Below, piece after piece: positions 1-5,150 of a DNA stretch of 7,610 nt (position 1 is its first letter; each line of letters opens with the position of its first letter). The DNA comes from Sedimentisphaerales bacterium. Lineage in GTDB: Bacteria > Planctomycetota > Phycisphaerae > Sedimentisphaerales > SG8-4. The notes under the pieces were generated by a model that made no database searches, was not told where the DNA came from, and saw only the letters and a program-made list of their open reading frames with translations. Position numbers and translations under genes: made by a program. The stretch covers positions 1 through 7,610 of the forward strand of contig JAFGCA010000311.1 of the NCBI GenBank assembly GCA_016932895.1. Reading direction: 5' to 3'.

Positions 1-13
1 AGGAAAGCGCCAA

Positions 14-85
14 AGCGGGCGATGAGATTTGAACTCACGACATTCACGTTGGCAACGTGACGCTCTACCACTGAGCTACGCCCGC
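14..85 (-). tRNA. tRNA-Gly (anticodon GCC)
   Basis: Read on the minus strand this folds as a complete cloverleaf. A 7-bp acceptor stem (GCGGGCG with CGCCCGC) is followed by a D arm with the usual TAGCTCAGTGGTAGAGC sequence. The anticodon stem is TCACG/CGTGA around the loop TTGCCAA, which puts anticodon GCC at 53-51, and the T arm carries TTCAAAT. The discriminator base is T, and CCA is not encoded because the next genomic bases are TT. A canonical promoter sits just upstream (99-127), so the gene has its own transcription unit. Its 3' end faces the left edge of the window, away from the defence genes. Confidence 0.97.
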
Positions 86-98
86 AAATACAACCCAA

Positions 99-127
99 AT
101 TATACGCGCCTCCCAAAATCCTGACAA
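99..127 (-). promoter_or_regulatory. sigma70-type promoter of tRNA-Gly
   Basis: On the minus strand, TTGTCA (127-122) is separated by exactly 17 bases from a perfect TATAAT (104-99). The tRNA 5' end lies 13 bases beyond the -10 box, so transcription would begin within a few bases of the mature 5' end, leaving almost no leader. The match and spacing are near consensus, as expected for a stable RNA gene. Confidence 0.85.
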
Positions 128-173
128 CCCCTTTTTTGCAAAAATTCCGGACGTTCTCGCCCGCCGGGCCGGC

Positions 174-275
174 CTAAAACGCGGGGGCCGGCCTGCTGGC
201 CGCGGCCCAGGCCGCCAGAACCAAAAGCACGATCACCAGCCTCAGAAGCGAGATTCCATCCGTTTCCCATGCCAT
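174..275 (-). CDS. 33-residue single-pass membrane mini-protein, unknown function
   Basis: A short minus-strand frame starts at ATG 275-273. It is preceded by a perfect AGGAGG (286-281) with a 5-base spacer, one of the strongest ribosome binding sites in the window. The product begins MAWETDGISLLRLV and has one hydrophobic stretch at about residues 10-26 (LLRLVIVLLVLAAWAAA), then a short polar tail ending RPAPAF. This suggests a single transmembrane helix. The frame stays open upstream to 437, but that longer version lacks a comparable ribosome site. The stop lies 47 bases before the -35 box of the tRNA-Gly promoter, so the two are separate units on one strand. I recognise no family. The case rests on the ribosome site plus the membrane helix; chance is the alternative. 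Confidence 0.55.
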   Translation of the reverse strand: MAWETDGISLLRLVIVLLVLAAWAAASRPAPAF

Positions 276-366
276 GCGGTCCTCCTGCCAAGCCTGATTT
301 TTCAACTGTTCTATCGACAGAAACCCAACGCTGCTGAAGTAGTACGCCCGTCGGGGCCGGGGGATC

Positions 367-380
367 GCAAGGATCCTTGC
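367..380. promoter_or_regulatory. 14-bp perfect palindrome, candidate operator
   Basis: GCAAGGATCCTTGC reads identically on both strands. It lies between the leftward mini-protein gene (start 275) and the rightward defence promoter (-35 at 432), about 50 bases upstream of the latter. A dimeric regulator could bind it, but no regulator gene is adjacent and only one copy is present, so the role is inference. Confidence 0.3.
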
Positions 381-431
381 TGAGCCGAAATCCGTCCCGC
401 AAAAAGGGCGCTCGGTAAGCCCAAAATAGTG

Positions 432-460
432 TTGCATCGGCCTTACCTGACCGATATTAT
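432..460 (+). promoter_or_regulatory. sigma70-type promoter of the AbiL-type operon
   Basis: TTGCAT (432-437) and TATTAT (455-460) are separated by exactly 17 bases. The predicted transcription start is near 467, which gives a leader of roughly 75 bases before the preferred ATG at 542. The candidate ATG at 464 would lie at or before the start of the transcript, which argues against it as the translation start. Confidence 0.65.
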
Positions 461-541
461 GAAATGGCAGTGTGTGTGGGCATTCCAGCTCTTTTTGCAG
501 AAAAAAGGCACAAACGAGCTTTAAATTACAGGGTGAATCAA

Positions 542-1822
542 ATGTTGGTGGAATTTCGTGTAAGGAACTTCCGCTCTTTCCGGGATGAACAAGTCCTCAG
601 CCTTGTAGCGAGTCGAGACAAGACCCTCGACGAGAACTGCATTCGTGAGGGAGGCTTGAAGCTGCTCAAATCGGTCGCCGTCTACGGGGCCAATGCGTCC
701 GGCAAGAGCAACCTCATCAAGGCTCTGCACCGAATGCAAGATATTGTCCTGAATTCGGCTGGCTATAAACCGGGGCGAGAGTTGGACATAGCGCCTTTCC
801 TGCTGGATCGTCGTTCCTCTCAAGAGCCCAGCATGTTTGAAGTGACTTTCTATCACGAGGGCGTGCGCTACCAGTATGGCTTCGAGGCCAGCAAAACTCG
901 CATCGAGGAGGAATGGCTCTTCGCCTATCCCAAGGGCGCAGGGCAGAAGTGGTTCTCACGAACATTCAACAAGTCCAAGTCTCAGTATGACTGGAACTAC
1001 AGCTCGTTTCTAAAGGGAGAAAAGACTAAGCTCGCGGAGAAAACAAGGGAGAACGCCCTGTTTCTCTCCGTAGCCGCCCAGTGGAATCATGCCCAGCTAG
1101 GAGCGGTTTATGAATGGTTCAGGCGTAAGTTGCAGGTTGTGGATTCCAGGCATAGTCTTGGACCTATTACCGCAGAGATGCTGCTGCCTTCAAATGAAAG
1201 CGACGCGATAGCAAAAGCCTTTTCCGAGCTCGCTACCACGCTTCTGCAGCAAGCCGATTTGGGAATCACAGGTGTTGCTGTGAAGAAGAAAAGGGTGGAT
1301 GTGGATGAGATAATTTTCCCTGAAGGGATGCCGAGTGAAGTCCGGAATAGGTTCTTGGAGGAGCTTGCGAAACAGTTGGATGTGGAAATGGTCCATAGAA
1401 CTGTGGAGGCGGACGAAGATGTTTCTATCCCCTTGGAGGAAGAATCCGATGGAACGCAGGAGTTCTTCAAGTTGATTGGCCCCTGGGTGCGGGCATGTAC
1501 TTTCGGTATAACGGTCTTCATCGACGAATTGGAGGCGAGTTTGCACCCGCTTCTTGCGCGTAACTTGGTGGAACTTATCCTGAACACCGAGATCAGCAGG
1601 CAAGGCGCTCAGTTGCTTTTCACGACGCATGATACGACTCTGCAGGATCCGGAGTTGTTGCGGCGCGACCAGATATGGTTCACCGAAAAGGACGAAGCGG
1701 GCGCAACGCGTCTTTGTCCGTTGTCCGACTACAGTCCTCGCAAGGGTGAGGCGATACAGAAGGGATATTTGTCGGGGCGATACGGAGCGATACCGATGCT
1801 GGAAAGGTTCAGTTTGAAATGA
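542..1822 (+). CDS. AAA ATPase of an AbiL/RloAB-type defence pair
   Basis: Predicted cytoplasmic ATPase of the AAA_15/AAA_21 (ABC/OLD-like) class, 426 residues from ATG 542. The N-terminus MLVEFRVRNFRSFRDEQ is typical of RloA/AbiLi proteins. Walker A is GANASGKS (residues 49-56). An ABC-signature-like EESDGTQ ends near residue 306, Walker B is VFIDELEASLHP (325-336), and the switch histidine is in TTHD (361-364). The family's C-terminal SGRYGAIP follows (411-418). All nucleotide-binding parts are present, so it appears functional. An in-frame ATG at 464 adds 26 residues, but it falls at the predicted transcription start and the extension looks unconserved. The gene overlaps the RloB-like gene by 4 bases. 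In related systems such as PARIS the ATPase is a sensor and scaffold that holds the Toprim nuclease; that role is inferred here. Base composition looks lower in GC than the flanks (27 of 60 bases in 1261-1320), consistent with acquisition by transfer. Confidence 0.9.
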   Translation: MLVEFRVRNFRSFRDEQVLSLVASRDKTLDENCIREGGLKLLKSVAVYGANASGKSNLIKALHRMQDIVLNSAGYKPGRELDIAPFLLDRRSSQEPSMFEVTFYHEGVRYQYGFEASKTRIEEEWLFAYPKGAGQKWFSRTFNKSKSQYDWNYSSFLKGEKTKLAEKTRENALFLSVAAQWNHAQLGAVYEWFRRKLQVVDSRHSLGPITAEMLLPSNESDAIAKAFSELATTLLQQADLGITGVAVKKKRVDVDEIIFPEGMPSEVRNRFLEELAKQLDVEMVHRTVEADEDVSIPLEEESDGTQEFFKLIGPWVRACTFGITVFIDELEASLHPLLARNLVELILNTEISRQGAQLLFTTHDTTLQDPELLRRDQIWFTEKDEAGATRLCPLSDYSPRKGEAIQKGYLSGRYGAIPMLERFSLK

Positions 1823-2508
1823 CGCGGGGAGCCCGATCTGGCAAATCGCTGAGGCGACGTGAGCCGTCGATCAAGCCGCGAGAATGCGTACTGATCGTGT
1901 GCGAGGGTGCGAAGACCGAACCGCTGTATTTCCGGGCTCTCCGAAAGAAGTTACGGCTCCACACTGTGGAGGTAGAGGTGGAAGGCGAGGACTGCGGGAG
2001 TTCCCCGATCAGCGTCGTCAATTATGCTATTTCCCTGCGGGACGCGAGAAGAGAGAATGCGCCGCACAGTCCTCGTCTCGTGCCGTACGACGCCGTCTGG
2101 TGTGTGATGGATGTCGAGGCTCCTACTCCACATGCGTCACTCGCGGCCGCCATTGACAAAGCGAAGGCGAACCAGTTGAACATTGCTTTGACCAATCCTA
2201 TGTTCGAGTATTGGTACCTGCTTCACTTTGAAAGAACCAGCGCACTGATGCAGAGCAATCGGCACCTGCTCGGCAAATTGAAGAACCACTACGGGCGCTA
2301 TAAGAAGAATGATCCCGACTTCTTCGAGGTTGTTTATCCGCTGACATCGACGGCCATCGCCAATAGTGAAGCGGTGCTGCGAGAGAAGCACTACGGTGAA
2401 GACCTCAGAGACTGCAACCCTTCGACACACGTTCACCGAGTGGTCGGACACCTCCAGCAAATCGCTCGGCGGTCTGAATGTGGGGCCACGTCATTAAGAC
2501 GTTCCTGA
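1819..2508 (+). CDS. RloB/AbiLii-family protein, putative Toprim-type effector
   Basis: A 229-residue protein matching the RloB family, second component of RloAB/AbiL-type pairs. After a basic N-terminus it has a hydrophobic strand leading into LIVCEGAKTEPLYF (residues 26-39), which supplies the first Toprim-like acidic residue, E29. The second acidic site is in VWCVMDVEAPTPH (D98 and E100). The family hallmark NPMFEYWYLLHF is at 126-137. The usual length for the family is about 200-230 residues, so it seems complete. Its ATG overlaps the ATPase stop as ATGA, giving translational coupling; the only ribosome-site-like stretch is GGAAAGG at 1801-1807. By analogy with AriB of PARIS and with OLD-family nucleases it is probably a metal-dependent nuclease held inactive by the ATPase. 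Its substrate cannot be read from sequence. The third Toprim acidic position reads D-x-E rather than D-x-D. Confidence 0.88.
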   Translation: MTRGARSGKSLRRREPSIKPRECVLIVCEGAKTEPLYFRALRKKLRLHTVEVEVEGEDCGSSPISVVNYAISLRDARRENAPHSPRLVPYDAVWCVMDVEAPTPHASLAAAIDKAKANQLNIALTNPMFEYWYLLHFERTSALMQSNRHLLGKLKNHYGRYKKNDPDFFEVVYPLTSTAIANSEAVLREKHYGEDLRDCNPSTHVHRVVGHLQQIARRSECGATSLRRS

Positions 2509-2696
2509 GTCGACCACCGACGCAGAATAGCCTGGCCGTTTGCTGGGAGTTCGCAGCCACCCCAATTTCCATTCCGTTCGATCGGTGAGACCAGGCGTCT
2601 TGCTTCAAATCATCAAGGCAGAAGGGCGTTGGGCTTGGTGGCGGGAATTGTGTAGACCGGGGAGTCGGCGGGCGTTACAAGAGGGGGGCGTGTCTC

Positions 2697-2734
2697 GGGC
2701 TGTCGGGTGTGTTGGGCTCGGGGGCAGGTAGGGG
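2697..2734 (+). other. G-quadruplex-forming motif upstream of dodecin
   Basis: The coding strand carries G runs at 2697-2699, 2705-2707, 2714-2716, 2720-2724 and 2731-2734, with loops of 5, 6, 3 and 6 bases. This satisfies the usual G3+N1-7 four-repeat pattern. More G runs flank it (2683-2688 and 2747-2750). It lies 50-87 bases before the dodecin ATG, in a 275-base gap (2509-2783) where I see no gene and no convincing -35/-10 pair. If it lies within the leader RNA it could fold and affect translation. Confidence 0.4.
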
Positions 2735-2783
2735 CGTGAGGCGCGTGGGGAATGAGACTTTTGGAAACGGAAAGGGCAGCGCG

Positions 2784-2999
2784 ATGGCAGGGAGCACGTA
2801 CAAGGTAATCGAGTTGGTCGGTACGAGTCCGGAGTCGTGGGAAGCTGCGGCCAAGGCGGCGGTGGAAGCGGCCTCCAAGCACCTGCGCGACCTGCGGGTA
2901 GCAGAGGTCGTGGAGTTGGATATGCATCTCGAAGACGGCAAAGTCCAGGCCTACCGGGCCAAGGTGAAGGTCTCCTTCAAGTACCACGGGGGCGAGTGA
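2784..2999 (+). CDS. dodecin family protein, SecE2-like (non-flavin) type
   Basis: A 71-residue dodecin, a small beta-alpha-beta-beta protein that assembles into hollow dodecamers in the cytoplasm. The start YKVIELVGTSPESWE (residues 6-20) is the family signature, followed by an amphipathic helix (about 21-36) and two strands, AEVVELDMHL and YRAKVKVSFKYHG. Length is normal for the family. Flavin-binding dodecins have a conserved tryptophan in the first strand after the helix (D-W-F-E-V or V-W-A-E-V). Here the matching stretch is LRVAEV, with valine in that position. The RVAEVVELDM and SWE features instead resemble the mycobacterial SecE2 'calcium dodecin', as I recall its sequence, so ion or ligand binding rather than flavin storage is likelier. 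ATG 2784 follows AAAGGG by 7 bases. It converges on the next gene with a 9-base gap. Confidence 0.92.
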   Translation: MAGSTYKVIELVGTSPESWEAAAKAAVEAASKHLRDLRVAEVVELDMHLEDGKVQAYRAKVKVSFKYHGGE

Positions 3000-3001
3000 G
3001 C

Positions 3002-3018
3002 CAGTCGGCTATCGACTG
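3002..3018. terminator. short hairpin between convergent genes
   Basis: CAGTCG and CGACTG form a perfect 6-bp stem around GCTAT. It sits at the meeting point of the dodecin gene and the minus-strand H-X-DG gene and overlaps the stop codon of the latter. There is no clear T tract on either side, so a bidirectional terminator is only a possibility. Confidence 0.25.
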
Positions 3019-3959
3019 TCTTGGGGAGCACCAGGCTTGGGCATCGGGACGTTGTATCCCACCTCCTGGACCAGCATAGAATCTCTCCGGTTCAATGGCG
3101 CCGTGGCGTCGTAGACACGGGGCTTGCGACCCTTGGTTCTGCCGGCGACGGTGCTATCCAGGGCCGTCGAGTAGATGTTGTCGTCTTCGATGCCGCAGGC
3201 GGGGCGTTTCTCGAAACTCACGTGGCAGTCGAGGAACAGGACGTTTTGTCCGGCTCGTTTGTGAGCGTCGGAATTGCCGATTCGAACCCGATTTGGATCG
3301 GAAGCCGACGGGTCGAACCGGGCCCAGCCGAGCTTCGGATCGTCGGCACGTTTCGGGTCCATCCAGGGATTGCGATCGGCCAGGACCGCCATGCCCGGCT
3401 CGCATGAAGTTTGCAGAGCGTAAGGGCCAAAGGGAATGTGATAGGCGTAGCTGCAGTGCCGGGACGGGTTGTTCACGTCGTCGTATCGGCCTCCGAAGTC
3501 CCAGGCCTCGATCAGCTCGAAGCCTTCGGGCAGTTCCTCCGGCACCTTGGCCAGTGAGAAAGGGGTCGTCCCGGGCTCGGCCCGACAGACGAACAGCTTG
3601 GGCGTCACCTCGGCGTACTTAACCAGCAAGTAGAGACTCGATGTGGTCGTGACTTTCGCCGTGCGAGTCGCGTCGCCCGGATTGACGCCATAGGCCTCCC
3701 AGCGATTCCTGGCGGCCCAGTTGGGCAGCTTCGGGACCCACTGATTGCTGTTCCGCAGGCCCGCCTTCGGGAGCTCGTCCTCGTAGTCGTTGGCGTAGAT
3801 CAGCACCGCCTTGCCCAGTCCGGACAGATTCCTTGCGCAGCGCCGCCGCAGCGTCAGCTTACTGCGGGATTCACTGACAGCCCCGGCGGTCATCACGATC
3901 AGGACCGCGCACAGAATGCCCACAACCACGTCTTTTCGGGTGTAGCTTGCAGCTCTCAT
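3009..3959 (-). CDS. H-X-DG family pseudopilin-like exported protein
   Basis: A 316-residue protein of the planctomycete pseudopilin-like class (DUF1559/H-X9-DG related). The N-terminus YTRKDVVVGILCAVLIVMTAG gives a single membrane helix at residues 11-28, preceded by the T-x-K-D pattern common in Phycisphaerae members instead of GFTLIE. Next comes CARNLSGLGKAVLIYANDYE (41-60), the usual 'C-x-x-N-L-x-x-L-G ... Y-A-N-D' block. The C-terminal signature is HKRAGQNVLFLDCHVSFE (233-250), with ten residues between H and D and Cys where Gly is usual, then ACGIEDDNIYS. It is probably anchored by the helix with the bulk outside the cytoplasm; the biological role of these many paralogues is unknown. 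The start at 3959 is preferred over 3989 because AAGGAG stands 7 bases before it. A promoter is visible at 4038-4065. Confidence 0.85.
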   Translation of the reverse strand: MRAASYTRKDVVVGILCAVLIVMTAGAVSESRSKLTLRRRCARNLSGLGKAVLIYANDYEDELPKAGLRNSNQWVPKLPNWAARNRWEAYGVNPGDATRTAKVTTTSSLYLLVKYAEVTPKLFVCRAEPGTTPFSLAKVPEELPEGFELIEAWDFGGRYDDVNNPSRHCSYAYHIPFGPYALQTSCEPGMAVLADRNPWMDPKRADDPKLGWARFDPSASDPNRVRIGNSDAHKRAGQNVLFLDCHVSFEKRPACGIEDDNIYSTALDSTVAGRTKGRKPRVYDATAPLNRRDSMLVQEVGYNVPMPKPGAPQDSR

Positions 3960-4037
3960 AAGCTCTCTCCTTCCGACCCATCGGGTCACTCAATTTCCTC
4001 CAAGTCTCTTGCCCATCAACGGTTCGGCGCTATGCCC

Positions 4038-4065
4038 AGTGTAGCGTATCATTGACCCGAGTCAA
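4038..4065 (-). promoter_or_regulatory. promoter of the H-X-DG gene with overlapping inverted repeat
   Basis: On the minus strand TTGACT (4065-4060) is followed after 16 bases by TACACT (4043-4038). The predicted start of transcription is near 4031, giving a leader of about 70 bases. The -35 box is part of a perfect inverted repeat, TTGAC-CCGA-GTCAA (4052-4065), so a bound repressor would block the polymerase. The repeat as operator is inference. Confidence 0.5.
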
Positions 4066-4137
4066 GCTTGTCGACCGCGAGCACCCTGAGTCCGGCCCGC
4101 GCCGCCGGCTCCGGGTTTCTACCAAGCCTGGGCGGTC

Positions 4138-4809
4138 TTACCCTTTCTCGGCGGCGGTGGTATCGGCGCCGCCGGATGCCGTGGCCTCGCTCAGCGATTC
4201 ATCGCCGATGGCAGGGGCGTTGTCGGGGCCGTTCCAGACCCGCAGCTCGGTGATCTCCACCTCGGGCCTGAGCTCGTCGACGAGGCTGATATTATGCAGG
4301 CGTCGGGCGGAGACGAAATACCGCCGCGATCCCGGCATGATCGGCCCGCGCCATTCGTGATCGGCGGCAAACGGCGTCGCCGCCCACTCCTGCCCCTCGG
4401 AGATAAGGCGACCGTGATTATCGAGAATAATCACCCGCAACGACAGCAACGAGACGACCTCCGAGCCGTTGTTGACGATCTCGATGGCGGTGCCCGTGCC
4501 GTCGTAGGGTCCTGGTGCGGTGGTCAGCTTGGCCGTGATGGCCAGCGCGTTGCTGTAGTCCGGCTGGCGACGGTCGTCCAGCATGTCCGACAACACCGGC
4601 GGCAGTGATTCGCTCAGCTCGGGCAGCCCCCGCACGGCCCCTTGAGCCAGGGTGATGACCCGCTCGGACTTCTCGCTGGCCAAATGGATGCCGTAGACGA
4701 GGACGCCAGTGCCACTGAGGATTACCGTAATGACGATAGCGCTGAGCCCCATCGCCACACTGGAAAGGAACGTGTGCTTGCGGTACGTGATGCGTGATGG
4801 ATCGCCCAT
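4138..4809 (-). CDS. single-pass membrane protein with extracytoplasmic beta-rich domain, unknown function
   Basis: A 223-residue protein. Residues 1-12 are polar and basic, followed by one long hydrophobic helix (about 14-41, from FLSSVAMGLSAIVITVILSG to GVLVYGIHLA). Then comes a helical linker rich in Leu, Pro and Glu (50-80, with LPELSESLPPVLSDML). From about residue 88 there is a beta-rich domain: AIEIVNNGSEVVSLLSLRV (109-127), then an 'ILDNHGRLISEG' turn and a late PGSRRYFV strand. This pattern is reminiscent of FxLYD/DUF3426-type domains, but I cannot assign it. The tail (200-223) is low-complexity and acidic. ATG 4809 follows AGGAG with a 9-base spacer. The following minus-strand gene starts 178 bases beyond the stop and has its own promoter, so the two are probably not cotranscribed. 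High-GC codon use matches the neighbours. Confidence 0.75.
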   Translation of the reverse strand: MGDPSRITYRKHTFLSSVAMGLSAIVITVILSGTGVLVYGIHLASEKSERVITLAQGAVRGLPELSESLPPVLSDMLDDRRQPDYSNALAITAKLTTAPGPYDGTGTAIEIVNNGSEVVSLLSLRVIILDNHGRLISEGQEWAATPFAADHEWRGPIMPGSRRYFVSARRLHNISLVDELRPEVEITELRVWNGPDNAPAIGDESLSEATASGGADTTAAEKG

Positions 4810-4840
4810 GATGAAACACTCCTAAGCCTGATTGTTGGTT

Positions 4841-4960
4841 TCATCCGGGTAGTCGATAAAGGCCTGCGAAGATTTCAGGCCATCTGCTCTTTTCCGGCGG
4901 TTCGGCCATGTTTCTCGTTTCGACTGGATGCAGCTGATCGCGCGCATGCTCGTTTTCCAT
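4841..4960 (-). CDS. possible small upstream ORF, hypothetical
   Basis: This 39-codon minus-strand frame starts with MENEHARDQLHPVETRNMAE and ends 31 bases before the membrane-protein start at 4809, as an operon partner could. The same frame stays open upstream to ATG 5188. The stretch coding DFLQRGPSRHGIWYHIRSED (from 5080) has a protein-like composition and mostly G/C third positions. However, no ATG, GTG, TTG or CTG lies between 5188 and 4960, no ribosome site precedes 4960, and the 5188 start would overlap the 5' end of the divergent Cys-rich gene. It could be a real small protein, a decayed gene that lost its start, or chance. Confidence 0.25.
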   Translation of the reverse strand: MENEHARDQLHPVETRNMAEPPEKSRWPEIFAGLYRLPG

Positions 4961-5033
4961 GCTGAAATGCGGTTTTTGGGTTGGTGCCGGATCGGTCTCC
5001 TGACGGACGTGGAGCTTGCCGTCCTCGCTGCGA

Positions 5034-5047
5034 ATATGGTACCATAT
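5034..5047. promoter_or_regulatory. 14-bp perfect palindrome upstream of the Cys-rich gene
   Basis: ATATGGTACCATAT is a perfect dyad in the divergent intergenic region, about 104 bases before ATG 5151 and 225 bases from the leftward start at 4809. It is AT-rich in GC-rich surroundings, as operator cores often are. It could bind a dimeric regulator of the rightward pair. If the minus-strand frame through here is coding, the same bases spell I-W-Y-H and the symmetry may be coincidence. Confidence 0.3.
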
Positions 5048-5150
5048 CCCGTGCCGGGACGGTCCTCGCTGAAGGAAGTCGGTCGCGAGCGGACCGCGGC
5101 CCGGGGGTTCTGTCGCGTTTGGCGATTGGATTCTGTTGAAGGGACCTGCA

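Larger units (their letters stand above)
4810..5150. other. 341-base intergenic stretch without an assured gene
   Basis: This lies between the divergent membrane-protein gene (start 4809) and the Cys-rich gene (start 5151). It holds the weak minus-strand frame listed separately, a 14-bp palindrome at 5034-5047, and presumably the promoters of both genes. I could not find a -35/-10 pair of good quality and spacing for either direction. No RNA gene was recognised. Confidence 0.5.

Noticed and set aside
14..85. tRNA-Gly as attachment site of an island carrying the defence genes
   Set aside because: The tRNA 3' end points to the left edge, away from those genes, and no repeat of it or integrase is present to the right.
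174..437. 87-residue version of the minus-strand mini-protein
   Set aside because: The extra N-terminal part has no ribosome site and its upper end overlaps the -35 region of the defence promoter, while AGGAGG-N5-ATG marks the start at 275.
464..541. Longer start for the ATPase gene at ATG 464
   Set aside because: It falls at or before the predicted transcription start, has no ribosome site, and adds residues before the family-typical MLVEFRVRNFRSF N-terminus.
2488..2502. ACGTC-ATTAA-GACGT hairpin at the end of the RloB gene as a terminator
   Set aside because: The 5-bp stem is short, lies inside the coding sequence, and has no T tract after it.
2540..2731. 63-codon frame between the RloB gene and the dodecin gene
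   Set aside because: There is no ribosome site, the composition follows the G-rich DNA, and the product resembles nothing known.
3095..3622. 175-codon plus-strand frame opposite the H-X-DG gene
   Set aside because: It is an Arg-rich antisense shadow; the minus strand encodes a recognisable family with a ribosome site and promoter.
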